From positions 310,001 to 374,000 of the forward strand of contig NZ_JXJO01000024.1 of NCBI RefSeq assembly GCF_000826655.1: a stretch of DNA of 64,000 bases, in the 5' to 3' direction. The DNA comes from Psychroserpens damuponensis (GTDB lineage Bacteria > Bacteroidota > Bacteroidia > Flavobacteriales > Flavobacteriaceae). Below are positions 18,740 to 27,395 of this stretch, one piece after another (position 1 is the stretch's first letter; every line of letters begins with the position of its first letter). The position numbers and the translations under genes are program-made. Below the pieces are notes generated by a model, which saw only the letters and a program-made list of their open reading frames with translations, was not told the origin of the DNA and ran no database searches.

Positions 18740-19168
18740 ATGTTCTCAAAAGAAGAAAGCAGACAATTAAGAGAAGAATTCTGGACCAGTTTTGGGAAGT
18801 CGTTTCCTAGAAAATGGATTTTATACGATACAAAAATCAAAGGTTTTTCGTTTAAATTCCATTTTGACACAAAAAAAGCCTTGGTGGCTTTAGACCTTGA
18901 GGATGATCTAGAAAACCGTATTAAATACTGGGAGAAATTACAGTCTTTAAAAGCAATATTGGTGAGTGAGCACATTTCCGAAGTTATATTTGAAGAAGAA
19001 TACTTTTTAGAAAACGGTAAAGAAATTTCGAGAATTTACTTACCTCTTGAGCAAAAAGTCTCTATTCACAATAAAAATACATGGCGTGATGTCATGGTAT
19101 TTTTTAATGAAACCATGCATCAATTTGAATTGTTTTTTGACGCGTATCGTGATATCTTAGAAAGTTAA
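18740..19168 (+). CDS. DUF4268 protein
   Basis: 142 residues, no signal peptide, highly charged. FWTSFGKSFPRKW near the N-terminus and KGFSFKFHFDTKKALVALDL match DUF4268. That domain also occurs as the C-terminal module of some nuclease-like proteins; here it stands alone and no nuclease motif is present. Cytoplasmic, function unknown. Confidence 0.75.
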   Translation: MFSKEESRQLREEFWTSFGKSFPRKWILYDTKIKGFSFKFHFDTKKALVALDLEDDLENRIKYWEKLQSLKAILVSEHISEVIFEEEYFLENGKEISRIYLPLEQKVSIHNKNTWRDVMVFFNETMHQFELFFDAYRDILES

Positions 19169-19236
19169 CTGTTTTATAGGAACTTTTAAGAAATAACAAT
19201 ATCTTAGGCATTACTTTAATCTAAAGACTTAACACA

Positions 19237-19746
19237 TTGAAACTAACAATCATTTTATTATTATGTAGTGTTTTACTTTTTAACTGTGAGCCTCCAAAAG
19301 AAAACGTAGATATTCACCAAGAAAACTGGACGAAAAGACAAGTCAATATTTCTCAAATAGACTCTTTAGAATATGGTAAATCTTACCTATCTATTTATTC
19401 ACAAATATATAGTATCACTCAGCATAGTACTCACAATTTAACTGCTGTTGCTAGCTTGAGAAATATAAGTGATAGCGATACTATTTACCTAACCAAAGCA
19501 ACCTATCATGACACACATGGTAATTTATTAAACACGTATTTTGATAAGCCAATTTATTTGGCGCCTTTAGAAACTACTGAAATAATAATTGATGAAATAA
19601 ACACTGAAGGCGGTACAGGTTCTAACTTTCTGTTTGAATGGAAAATACCAAAAAATTGCCCTGAACCCTTTTTTGAAGGCATCATGAATTCTACAATGGG
19701 AAAACAAGGTTTATCTTTCACAACGCAATCTATTAGAATAAAATAA
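19237..19746 (+). CDS. DUF3124 lipoprotein
   Basis: 169 residues starting at TTG. The lipoprotein signal (LLLCSVLLFNC, cysteine at about 17) would be lost with any later start. The body matches DUF3124: GKSYLSIYSQIYS, LTAVASLRNIS, YLDKP-like FDKPIYLAPLETTE, and EGGTGSNFLFEW. Probably a periplasm-facing lipoprotein; function unknown. Confidence 0.75.
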   Translation: MKLTIILLLCSVLLFNCEPPKENVDIHQENWTKRQVNISQIDSLEYGKSYLSIYSQIYSITQHSTHNLTAVASLRNISDSDTIYLTKATYHDTHGNLLNTYFDKPIYLAPLETTEIIIDEINTEGGTGSNFLFEWKIPKNCPEPFFEGIMNSTMGKQGLSFTTQSIRIK

Positions 19747-19774
19747 TTTTTACCAATAATATTAAACACACATC

Positions 19775-20146
19775 ATGACATTAGGTGCATTTTCAATTAG
19801 TTTAGCCGTAAAAGATATTGAGGCTTCTAAAACATTTTACGAAACATTAGGCTTTACCGTGTTTGCTGGGCAACTAGAAAGCAACTATCTTATTATGAAA
19901 AATGGTGAAACTCTAGTGGGTTTATTTCAAGGTATGTTTGAAAATAATATACTTACTTTTAATCCTGGTTGGGACCAAAATGCAAAAAACTTAGATAAAT
20001 TTGATGATGTGAGAACCATACAAAAGCATTTAAAATCTAAAGACATTACACTAGAAACCGAAGCTGATGAAACCACTTCTGGTCCTGCGAGTTTTGTAGT
20101 TTTAGATCCAGATGGGAATGCCATTTTGGTGGATCAGCATGTTTAA
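19775..20146 (+). CDS. VOC-family (glyoxalase-like) protein
   Basis: 123 residues with the paired beta-alpha-beta-beta-beta modules of the vicinal oxygen chelate fold: [22 protein letters not shown] at the start and [18 protein letters not shown] at the end. These proteins include glyoxalases, dioxygenases and resistance proteins; the substrate is not predictable. Stop shared with the opposite hemolysin-III gene at TTAA. Confidence 0.8.
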   Translation: MTLGAFSISLAVKDIEASKTFYETLGFTVFAGQLESNYLIMKNGETLVGLFQGMFENNILTFNPGWDQNAKNLDKFDDVRTIQKHLKSKDITLETEADETTSGPASFVVLDPDGNAILVDQHV

Positions 20147-20769
20147 ATCACAAACAAATACACCATAAAAAAGTGACAAATAGCGCCTCCTAAAACAAAC
20201 AAATGCCAAATTACATGGTTGTATGGGATTTTGTCAATGGCATAAAATACAATCCCTAAGGTGTAAAATGCTCCTCCTGCAAATAAGAGATATAATCCGT
20301 TAGTATCCATTAGTGTGGCTAATGTAGAAAAATCGAAAACAATAAGCCAACCCATAACTAAGTATAACAAGGTTGAGAAGGTTTCAAATCGTCCTGTAAA
20401 AAAGAGTTTTAAAATCACTCCAAAAGCTGCAATTCCCCAAACGGTATAAAACAACGTCCATCCTAAACTATCTGGTAAGGTGATTAATAAAACTGGTGTG
20501 TAGGTTCCTGCAATTAAGAGATAAATACTAATATGATCTACAATTCTAAAGTAATGTTTACGCTTCTCTCCTTTTACAGCATGATAAAACGTAGATGCTA
20601 AAAATAAGATGATGATTGACAAGCCATAAACAATAACACTAAAACGCGCGTAAGGTATTTTTGATTGCAATGAAATCATTAAAAGAATCAAACCAAGAAT
20701 TCCAAAGGCAGCTCCTACTCCATGACTCCAAGCATTTAATCGTTCTTCAAAAGGCGTTTGAATGCGCAT
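20143..20769 (-). CDS. trhA: hemolysin III / PAQR-family membrane protein
   Basis: 208 residues with seven transmembrane segments. PAQR/HlyIII landmarks are present: [12 protein letters not shown] (about 9-20), [10 protein letters not shown] with a conserved Ser and His, a mid-chain Asp ([18 protein letters not shown]), and [12 protein letters not shown] near the C-terminus, together forming the zinc-binding His/Asp site. The bacterial branch (TrhA) has been linked to membrane-energy homeostasis. The gene overlaps the upstream DUF4294 stop by one base. Confidence 0.85.
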   Translation of the reverse strand: MRIQTPFEERLNAWSHGVGAAFGILGLILLMISLQSKIPYARFSVIVYGLSIIILFLASTFYHAVKGEKRKHYFRIVDHISIYLLIAGTYTPVLLITLPDSLGWTLFYTVWGIAAFGVILKLFFTGRFETFSTLLYLVMGWLIVFDFSTLATLMDTNGLYLLFAGGAFYTLGIVFYAIDKIPYNHVIWHLFVLGGAICHFFMVYLFVI

Positions 20770-21458
20770 TAGTTTTTAGTTTCTGCCGTTGCTTTATTAT
20801 TGAGCCATTTGTCTGTTAAATCATAGAAATCAAAATCTATGGCAGGTTTTTGTCGCTCTAATTGTCTGTTTTGAAATGCACGTTCTAAAATATCTTCAAT
20901 TAAAAAATCCTCTTTAACATCCATAGGGTTAAATTCCTCCTTTAGAGAAATATCAAACATACTTGCCGTTGTATTAAACCAAAAAGCTCTCCAACCACTG
21001 CGCAATTCTTTTATTAAACCAAAGGTGGTTGTACCAGTTTGGCGATGTATGAGTTTTACAAGTATTTGACCTTCTGTTCTCGTCAATTTCTTTAATTCGG
21101 CAGAAAACTCATCTTCGATATATTTCTGAATTTTTTTTGCGTATCTCTTTTTAGCTCGCTTACTATCTAAGGTTTCTAAACGCTCACTTAAAGTGGTTAA
21201 ACGATCTGCAGCCAATTTTGCATAAGGATATACTTTTAACGTTTTACGTTTTAAAATTAAATACGTAATGCGCTCCTCTTTACTAGCAAATTTCAACTTG
21301 TGAAGTAATAACACTTCATTAAGACCTATAGAGGTTTTTGGTATAGAATCACCATCTACCAAAATATATGCCACAGCAGTAGAATCTTGCTCCACAGGCT
21401 CAATTTGAGCAGCAAGCAACATTGGGAAAAGGATTAAAATGTAAATTAAGTTTTTCAT
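20769..21458 (-). CDS. DUF4294 secreted protein
   Basis: 229 residues from ATG 21458, giving a signal peptide ending PMLLAAQ; an ATG six codons earlier is less likely. The mature chain has LKRKTLKVYPYAKLAADRL, a lysine-rich helix (DSKRAKKRYAKKIQKYIEDEF) and LVKLIHRQTGTTTFGLIKELRSGWRAFWFN, which match DUF4294. Periplasmic, function unknown. First gene of a two-gene unit with trhA. Confidence 0.75.
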   Translation of the reverse strand: MKNLIYILILFPMLLAAQIEPVEQDSTAVAYILVDGDSIPKTSIGLNEVLLLHKLKFASKEERITYLILKRKTLKVYPYAKLAADRLTTLSERLETLDSKRAKKRYAKKIQKYIEDEFSAELKKLTRTEGQILVKLIHRQTGTTTFGLIKELRSGWRAFWFNTTASMFDISLKEEFNPMDVKEDFLIEDILERAFQNRQLERQKPAIDFDFYDLTDKWLNNKATAETKN

Positions 21459-21560
21459 TAAAAGGTAATTATCCAAAACTATTCCAAATACGACGTAAAA
21501 TTAAATATTTACAGATTGAAAACCCTTAAAATCCTATTAATATTGTGACTAGATGCTTAT

Positions 21561-21584
21561 TTCTTCGGAAACATCAACTAAAAA
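21561..21584 (+). repeat. 24-bp intergenic direct repeat, copy 1
   Basis: Contains a CTTCGGAAA motif followed by ATCAACTAAAAA after one base. It matches 22613-22636 at 23 of 24 positions; the two copies flank the Fur/MerC gene pair. Confidence 0.7.
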
Positions 21585-21591
21585 CGCATAG

Positions 21592-21606
21592 CCCTCTACT
21601 ATAATC
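21592..21606 (+). repeat. 15-bp direct repeat, copy 1
   Basis: CCCTCTACTATAATC; matches 22182-22196 (CCCTCAACTATAATC) at 14 of 15 positions. Confidence 0.5.
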
Positions 21607-21680
21607 GAGAACCATAGATTACGTTTTCTAAACAAGATGTAGGAGAAAAAACCATTACGCATTAGAAAACAACCAACCAC

Positions 21681-22061
21681 TTACGAGCAACAAGCTTCAC
21701 ATTGTCCCATTAATAATATATCTGCTGTTTCAATATTGTGATTTTTAATGTTTGGTATAGAAATATCTACGGTTAAACATTCAACCTTATCACATTTTGT
21801 GCATTGAAAATGCGGATGTGTATCAAAATGTTTATGAGATGTACAACCATTGCATTTGGCATACCATTTTAAACCGTCTTTACCGTTAAAAGAATGAATT
21901 AAACCGTCTTGCTCTAAACGATCTAAAATACGATATACTGTTGTTTTATTCATTTCATTTTTAACAAGTGTAATTAAACTAACCACTGATTTAGCATCAT
22001 GACTTGCCTCAAAAATGTTAAGTACTGTAGTAACCGATTTTGTTTTTCTTTTAATTCCCAT
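21681..22061 (-). CDS. Fur-family transcriptional regulator
   Basis: 126 residues from ATG 22061 (MGIKRKTKSV), chosen because a -7 box lies just upstream; a longer frame reaches 22091 through the operator. The winged-helix recognition region is NKTTVYRILDRLEQDGLI (about 38-55). The dimerisation domain has His-rich SHKHFDTHPHF and two CxxC pairs (C87/C90 and C121/C124), the structural zinc site of Fur/Zur/PerR proteins. Two more cysteines (C70, C73) are present. The divergent MerC gene suggests a metal response, Zur-like being plausible. The shared intergenic region carries two copies of one dyad. Confidence 0.85.
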   Translation of the reverse strand: MGIKRKTKSVTTVLNIFEASHDAKSVVSLITLVKNEMNKTTVYRILDRLEQDGLIHSFNGKDGLKWYAKCNGCTSHKHFDTHPHFQCTKCDKVECLTVDISIPNIKNHNIETADILLMGQCEACCS

Positions 22062-22066
22062 AAACA

Positions 22067-22074
22067 CAAAATTA
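22067..22074 (-). promoter_or_regulatory. -7 box for the Fur-family gene
   Basis: TAATTTTG on the minus strand (TAnnTTTG) with a TTG at 22097-22095, spacer 20. The box ends five bases before the ATG, so the transcript would be leaderless or nearly so. Confidence 0.6.
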
Positions 22075-22075
22075 A

Positions 22076-22091
22076 CGCAACCTTGTTGCAT
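22076..22091. promoter_or_regulatory. operator dyad, copy 1 (CGCAACNNNGTTGCAT)
   Basis: CGCAAC-CTT-GTTGCAT lies between the -33 and -7 elements of the Fur-family gene, the expected place for a repressor site. The same 16-base pattern recurs 39 bases away. Confidence 0.6.
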
Positions 22092-22108
22092 TTACAAATT
22101 TAATTTTC

Positions 22109-22116
22109 TACTTTCG
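22109..22116 (+). promoter_or_regulatory. -7 box for the MerC gene
   Basis: TACTTTCG, one mismatch to TAnnTTTG, with TTG at 22086-22088 (spacer 20). It overlaps operator copy 2. Confidence 0.45.
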
Positions 22117-22130
22117 CAACTCAGTTGCAT
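22115..22130. promoter_or_regulatory. operator dyad, copy 2 (CGCAACNNNGTTGCAT)
   Basis: CGCAAC-TCA-GTTGCAT; differs from copy 1 only in the 3-base spacer. It covers the end of the -7 box and start site of the rightward promoter. Confidence 0.6.
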
Positions 22131-22181
22131 TAATGATACTATTTAATGATACAAAACATATAATCTATAGAACGCGCTTAT

Positions 22182-22196
22182 CCCTCAACTATAATC
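22182..22196 (+). repeat. 15-bp direct repeat, copy 2
   Basis: CCCTCAACTATAATC in the MerC leader; partner of 21592-21606. Confidence 0.5.
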
Positions 22197-22229
22197 CAAA
22201 TAAACTTATAACTATTAAATTACAATTAA

Positions 22230-22583
22230 ATGATTCAAACAAAACAAATAAATTGGGCCGACAAATTAGGAGCTATTAGTGCTTTACTTTGCATAGTACA
22301 TTGCTTAGCTGTACCAGCGTTACTTACGATGGGTATGAGTTTTATAAGCCATCCCATCATAGCATATTTATTTATTGCCATCGCATTTTTCTCAATTTTC
22401 AAAGCTACTAAAAAACACTTTTTGAAGCCTATTAGCATCTTTTTATGGATTGCTTTTATCGGTTTTGTGACATCAATGTTTTTAGAAAATCAAGCTAAAG
22501 TTTTTGAATACACCATGTTTCTTTTCTCTGTATTAATAATTCTTGGGCATTTATATAACCTTAGATATTGTTCTAAATCATGA
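22230..22583 (+). CDS. MerC-domain membrane protein
   Basis: 117 residues with four transmembrane segments. The MerC signature CIVHCLAVPALL (C21, C25) is in the first helix. MerC proteins were first described in mercury uptake; Bacteroidota homologues lie next to Fur/Zur-like genes and are more likely tied to zinc or another divalent metal. Here it is divergent from a Fur-family gene and its promoter overlaps a putative operator. The leader is about 110 nt. Confidence 0.75.
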   Translation: MIQTKQINWADKLGAISALLCIVHCLAVPALLTMGMSFISHPIIAYLFIAIAFFSIFKATKKHFLKPISIFLWIAFIGFVTSMFLENQAKVFEYTMFLFSVLIILGHLYNLRYCSKS

Positions 22584-22612
22584 GCATTAAAAAAATTTAA
22601 TAATGATTTTTT

Positions 22613-22636
22613 TTCTTCGGAAATATCAACTAAAAA
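22613..22636 (+). repeat. 24-bp intergenic direct repeat, copy 2
   Basis: Partner of 21561-21584 (one mismatch), just downstream of the MerC gene and abutting the terminator. Confidence 0.7.
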
Positions 22637-22669
22637 AGACCTGTTAATATCATATAACAGGTCTTTTTA
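22632..22669. terminator. bidirectional rho-independent terminator
   Basis: Stem GACCTGTTA/TAACAGGTC with an 8-base loop, preceded by A6 and followed by T5. It separates the converging MerC and ABC/peptidase genes. Confidence 0.9.
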
Positions 22670-22688
22670 TTTTTAAAACTTAAAGGCT

Positions 22689-25600
22689 TTACAACTTTTG
22701 CCTATTATCATTACTTTGTGTATCTATCAAAATATTGAAAGGATCTACTCCTACTTCTGTAGGTTTCTCATCGACAATAATTGAAATCTTATTATTGATT
22801 TGTGTGATTTTATGCTTTTTTAAATATAACACACGTTCCTTCTTTTTGCCGTCGATATCATCTTCAGTAAAAATGCCAATATCAATATAATCTTCTAATT
22901 TCACAGATACTATTGGTCGTTTCTTACCTTCGGCTAAATACGAAATAGAATCACGACCAGGTTCAGAATAATAACGTTTTCCTTTTTCATCGTTTCTATA
23001 TTTACTAACGTTAAATTCAATATCAACTTTGTACTTGCCATTATCCATTTCCGAAGAAGACACATCTAAAATACGGTTGTTATAGAGCGTAATCGTTTCA
23101 AACATATCTTTAATGACATATTGTAAACTGTCTGGTGTTACTTTTCTAATATGGTTTACCATTTCTAGAGATGTTGTGTAAGGTGCATCTTGAAATTTCA
23201 CCTTCTCAACATAGCCTTTAAGGGCATTATTTAAAACATCTTCTCCTATATAATCGCTTATGGCATAAAATACTAGCGAGCCTTTTTCATAACGAATATA
23301 CCCTTGACCATCATTGTACATTAAAGCCTTCTCACGCTTAGACTCAAAGGTTCTTTGTGTTAAATAACCATCTAAAGATTTCTTTAAAAATTTACGCATT
23401 TGAGGTTTGCCTAGTTCTTTTTCTAAGACTTTAAGCGCCACGTATTCTGATAAACTTTCAGATAACATAGTGGCACCCAAAACGTCTGCTCCAATCACTT
23501 GATGTGCCCACCATTGGTGTGCAACTTCGTGTACGGTTATGGCATAGGTGTAGTCAATGCCGCCTTCTTCACTATCGTCAACATCTGCAATAAAACCAGT
23601 GTCTCCTCCAAACGGAATTGTATTTGGAAACGATTGCGCAAATCCGCCAGCAGGAAACTCAACTATTCGCAATTGCCTATGTTGATACGGACTGAAATTC
23701 TCGCTATTATATTCTAACGATGCTTTCATACCACGCATCATACGTTCGAGATTATACTCGTGCCCCTTGTGATAATAAATTTCTAGATCTACATCTTTCC
23801 ATTTATCACGTTTTACTTCGTAATTTGCCGAGTTGTAGGCATAAAAATTTAAAATTTTACTATCCATTTTATAATGGAAATAACGACGACCATCTTCTGT
23901 CCATTCTTTTTGCAAGTAACCAGGAGCAATTGCTATTTGATCTTCACTTGTGCTAACCGTTGTTTCAAAATCTATCCAATCACTATCATTTGATATATAG
24001 GTATTGCCTAATGCAGTAGAATCGGTTGGAAATGGTCTTAACTTATTTGGAGGTAAGTCGTATTTTTTTCTTGTTTTATCATCTGTAAGCTCATTTCCTC
24101 CAGAATATCCTAAAGTTGGAAACAATGCTTTATTATTAATAAAAGTGCCATTAAAAACTACTGGAGAATTATTACTTATCAATGTATTAGGTTCATTTTT
24201 AACTGTAAAATGAAGCGCCATTGTGTCTCCAGGAATCATAGGTCGATCTAATTTATAAATATCAAAATTAAAAATGGTATCCTCTTTAACCAAAGTATTA
24301 GCACGATCAAACTCAAAAGTACTAGGATAGTCGTTATGATTTAGAAAGATACTATCTATCGTTTCATTAGTTTTATTGACAAGCATATAATCACCAGAAG
24401 ATTCGAAGTTTCTATCCTTCGGAAAAATATGTACATCTGTTTTAACAGACACAATTCTTGGCTGTGCATAATTTTCAAACTTTTTATAAGTTTTCTCCCA
24501 ATCTACTCGTAATTGTTCACGTTCATTAGACGTATAACTAACGTTATCAATATTATTTTCCTTGAAAATACTAAAACCTAAGGCTAAAAACCCAACCAAT
24601 AAAGCTCCAAATGCAATAGCAACAGGTGTTTTAAACCTTGATTTTGCAATAGACAAGCGTTCTTTAAAAGAGTGAGGCAAACCTCTAACCCAAAATAAAG
24701 CCGTAACAATTAATAGCATTAAACCTGCTAAAAACCAATAACTTTTATAGAGTAGATAACGACCAAGAGAATCTCCATAGCCATTCATATCATTATACCT
24801 AAAACCTGGGCCTTCGTTGTATTTAAAAATAGATTGCTCAACTCCAGCAAGTGATAATAACGGTATACCTATAGACAATACAATCATTACAAATAAGCCT
24901 AAATATGGATTTCTAATTAACGTTTGTATGGCTAAAGCTAAAAATGCCCAAATCACATAATTTATCAGTTTTAAACCAAACAATTCTTTGAGATACAAAC
25001 CAATTTCAATGTCATAATATCCACTATAAAGTTGAAATATTATACCTGCAACCATAACCACTGCGAGCAATAACATTTGCATTTTTACAATGGCTATAAA
25101 TTTTGATAAAAATAAAGTCCAATTTGGTATTGGAGTAACATCTATCAATCCATTAATTCTGTTCGTTTTACTCCTATTCACTAGCATTCCTGCGTATAAA
25201 AACGTACAAATATTAATAGCAATTACAAAAGCGCCTCCTCCTCTTAGCATACGCCATGTCATTGGATATGTTGGTGTTGAGTATGGATTTCCTACATCTG
25301 CAAGAGCAATTAAAACAATAATTAATCCTACTAAAACAATTGATATAAATGGCCAACTCTTAGCAATATATTTAAAGTCTATATTTGAAAGTTTCCATGT
25401 AGTTTTTAAATTCTGAATAAAAGAATAATCAAAATTCACTTTAGGAAGATTAATACGTGTAATACCTCCAAAATTACGTTTTGTAGAACGCTCTCCTTGT
25501 TCTCTTCGGAAAAGTTTAAATGAAACCGCATTTTGGCTAAACTGAAAAAATTTATACACCAATCCAAAAATCACACTAGCCACACCTAACCATAATAAAC

Positions 25601-26339
25601 GGTTGTAAAGAATCAATTCTTTAATTGGAATATGCATTTCATTTTGCTCTGAAACCGTCCAATATCTAGTATAATAATCTGAAGCTGCTGCTCCAAAAGG
25701 ATCTAATAAACCGGCAAGATATCTACTATCTGGATCAGATAATAAACTCTCAGTCACACCTTGAACAAATAACAATAGAATGACAGTAATAAATCCTGCT
25801 GCAATATTTCGTGTAAACGTCACTACTGCAAACACAATAGCTCCAAAGAGTAAAATGTTTGGTAGTATAAATATCCAATAGGCATTAAAATAGGATGTAA
25901 TGTCAAAAGCTGTAACTATTTCGGCGTTGGTTCCTGGCATTCTAAACCCAATAAACATTCCAATTCCAATAACAAACACAATACAGGTTACAATCAAAAT
26001 GGAACTAAAAAACTTAGCAAATAAATAATTACCTTTTGTAAAAGGGTAAGAATATAATATGGTATGCATTTCACTTTTATAATCTCTATACACTGAAACT
26101 CCAATGATAGAGGGAAATAAAAAGAAAATAAAAATGGTTAAACCATTAAATAAACCTGTAACTCCACTTGGTGAATTTACAATTCTTGATGAACCCGTTG
26201 TTGCCGTAATACCATCAAATATTCCGGCTGTAGTTGCAGATAAAAACAAGGCTAAGGCAAAAAAGATTGCCATATATACGTAAAATGCAGGCTTTTTAAG
26301 CCAATATTTTATTTCGTGTAAAAATATAGTAGAAAACAT
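22689..26339 (-). CDS. ABC transporter permease fused to M1-family aminopeptidase
   Basis: 1216 residues. Residues 1 to about 600 form two sets of six or so membrane segments like an ABC-2 permease; the first set begins after LKKPAFYVYMAIFFAL. The C-terminal half is a periplasmic M1 gluzincin peptidase with the zinc motif HEVAHQWW (His937) and the downstream LSESLSEYVAL glutamate. Between them is a beta-rich M1-type N-terminal domain (VSVKTDVHIFPKDRNF). The ATPase gene lies 30 bases upstream in the same operon. Such fusions occur in Bacteroidota; transport of peptides or coupling of transport to cleavage is inference. Confidence 0.9.
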   Translation of the reverse strand: MFSTIFLHEIKYWLKKPAFYVYMAIFFALALFLSATTAGIFDGITATTGSSRIVNSPSGVTGLFNGLTIFIFFLFPSIIGVSVYRDYKSEMHTILYSYPFTKGNYLFAKFFSSILIVTCIVFVIGIGMFIGFRMPGTNAEIVTAFDITSYFNAYWIFILPNILLFGAIVFAVVTFTRNIAAGFITVILLLFVQGVTESLLSDPDSRYLAGLLDPFGAAASDYYTRYWTVSEQNEMHIPIKELILYNRLLWLGVASVIFGLVYKFFQFSQNAVSFKLFRREQGERSTKRNFGGITRINLPKVNFDYSFIQNLKTTWKLSNIDFKYIAKSWPFISIVLVGLIIVLIALADVGNPYSTPTYPMTWRMLRGGGAFVIAINICTFLYAGMLVNRSKTNRINGLIDVTPIPNWTLFLSKFIAIVKMQMLLLAVVMVAGIIFQLYSGYYDIEIGLYLKELFGLKLINYVIWAFLALAIQTLIRNPYLGLFVMIVLSIGIPLLSLAGVEQSIFKYNEGPGFRYNDMNGYGDSLGRYLLYKSYWFLAGLMLLIVTALFWVRGLPHSFKERLSIAKSRFKTPVAIAFGALLVGFLALGFSIFKENNIDNVSYTSNEREQLRVDWEKTYKKFENYAQPRIVSVKTDVHIFPKDRNFESSGDYMLVNKTNETIDSIFLNHNDYPSTFEFDRANTLVKEDTIFNFDIYKLDRPMIPGDTMALHFTVKNEPNTLISNNSPVVFNGTFINNKALFPTLGYSGGNELTDDKTRKKYDLPPNKLRPFPTDSTALGNTYISNDSDWIDFETTVSTSEDQIAIAPGYLQKEWTEDGRRYFHYKMDSKILNFYAYNSANYEVKRDKWKDVDLEIYYHKGHEYNLERMMRGMKASLEYNSENFSPYQHRQLRIVEFPAGGFAQSFPNTIPFGGDTGFIADVDDSEEGGIDYTYAITVHEVAHQWWAHQVIGADVLGATMLSESLSEYVALKVLEKELGKPQMRKFLKKSLDGYLTQRTFESKREKALMYNDGQGYIRYEKGSLVFYAISDYIGEDVLNNALKGYVEKVKFQDAPYTTSLEMVNHIRKVTPDSLQYVIKDMFETITLYNNRILDVSSSEMDNGKYKVDIEFNVSKYRNDEKGKRYYSEPGRDSISYLAEGKKRPIVSVKLEDYIDIGIFTEDDIDGKKKERVLYLKKHKITQINNKISIIVDEKPTEVGVDPFNILIDTQSNDNRQKL

Positions 26340-26369
26340 AATGTACTTTTTTTTAATGAGAATTAATTA

Positions 26370-27257
26370 TTAGCTTAAAACAGGTTCGTCTTGTTTTAAA
26401 GCTATAAAGTACACATCGTCTAACTGTGGTTCTGTGCTTTTAAAATCAGTAGCTGGTTGGCTTTCTGAAAACACTCTAATATTTAATGTATTATCTTCAT
26501 TATAATTAGAAGAGAGCACATTGTAAGTGGCTTCATTTTGTTCTAAATCATCACGTTCAACAATTTTTGTCCAAATTTTGCCAATCAATTCTTTTCTTGC
26601 GTTTGAAGGTGTGGTTTGTTTTAAAATACGACCACCATTTAAAATTGCCATATCATTACAAAGTTCCTTCACATCTTCAACAATATGCGTTGAAAAAATT
26701 ACAGTACAGTTGGTACCAACTTCTCTAAGTACATTTAAAAATCGATGTCTTTCTGCTGGATCTAATCCTGCCGTAGGTTCATCAACAATAATTAATTTAG
26801 GGTTGTTAAGTAATAATTGCGCTATACCAAAACGTTGTTTCATACCTCCAGAATAACCAGCAACATGCTTTTTACGCATATCATATAAATTGGTAATCTC
26901 TAAAACTTCTTTCACTAAAGCTTGTCTATCAGTTTTAGAACTCACACCTTTTAAAGTTGCAAAATAATCTAATAATGCTTCGGCACTCATTTTTGGATAG
27001 ACACCAAATGATTGTGGCAAATAACCTAACACTTTTCTCAGCGCCATTTTATCTTCCAAAACATCAATATCTCCAAACTTAATTGATCCAGAATCTGGAC
27101 TTTGCAATGTGGCAATAGTTCGCATTAATGAGGACTTACCTGCACCATTTGGACCAAGTAGACCAAACATTCCTGTTCCAATTTCAAGATTAAGATTATC
27201 GATGGCTTTTACACCATTTTTATATGTTTTTGTTAGATTTTCAATGACTAATTTCAT
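26370..27257 (-). CDS. ABC transporter ATP-binding protein
   Basis: 295 residues from ATG 27257 (MKLVIENLTKTYKNG). Complete nucleotide-binding domain: Walker A GPNGAGKSS (about 36-44), Q-loop region LGYLPQSFGVYP, signature YSGGMKQR, Walker B LIIVDEPTAGLD, switch His in STHIVED. The last ~80 residues are a variable C-terminal extension. It should energise the permease/peptidase fusion encoded 30 bases downstream. Confidence 0.9.
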   Translation of the reverse strand: MKLVIENLTKTYKNGVKAIDNLNLEIGTGMFGLLGPNGAGKSSLMRTIATLQSPDSGSIKFGDIDVLEDKMALRKVLGYLPQSFGVYPKMSAEALLDYFATLKGVSSKTDRQALVKEVLEITNLYDMRKKHVAGYSGGMKQRFGIAQLLLNNPKLIIVDEPTAGLDPAERHRFLNVLREVGTNCTVIFSTHIVEDVKELCNDMAILNGGRILKQTTPSNARKELIGKIWTKIVERDDLEQNEATYNVLSSNYNEDNTLNIRVFSESQPATDFKSTEPQLDDVYFIALKQDEPVLS

Positions 27258-27395
27258 TATCAATTTATTTAGTTGGTTATGATATTGCGCTATTAGTGTA
27301 AAAATAGACCAATTTGTTACAAAAAATACTTCCGAAGTAATTAAAAAGAGAATAATACTCGTTATTTTTACTGAAAATAGAAATACACTAAACTT

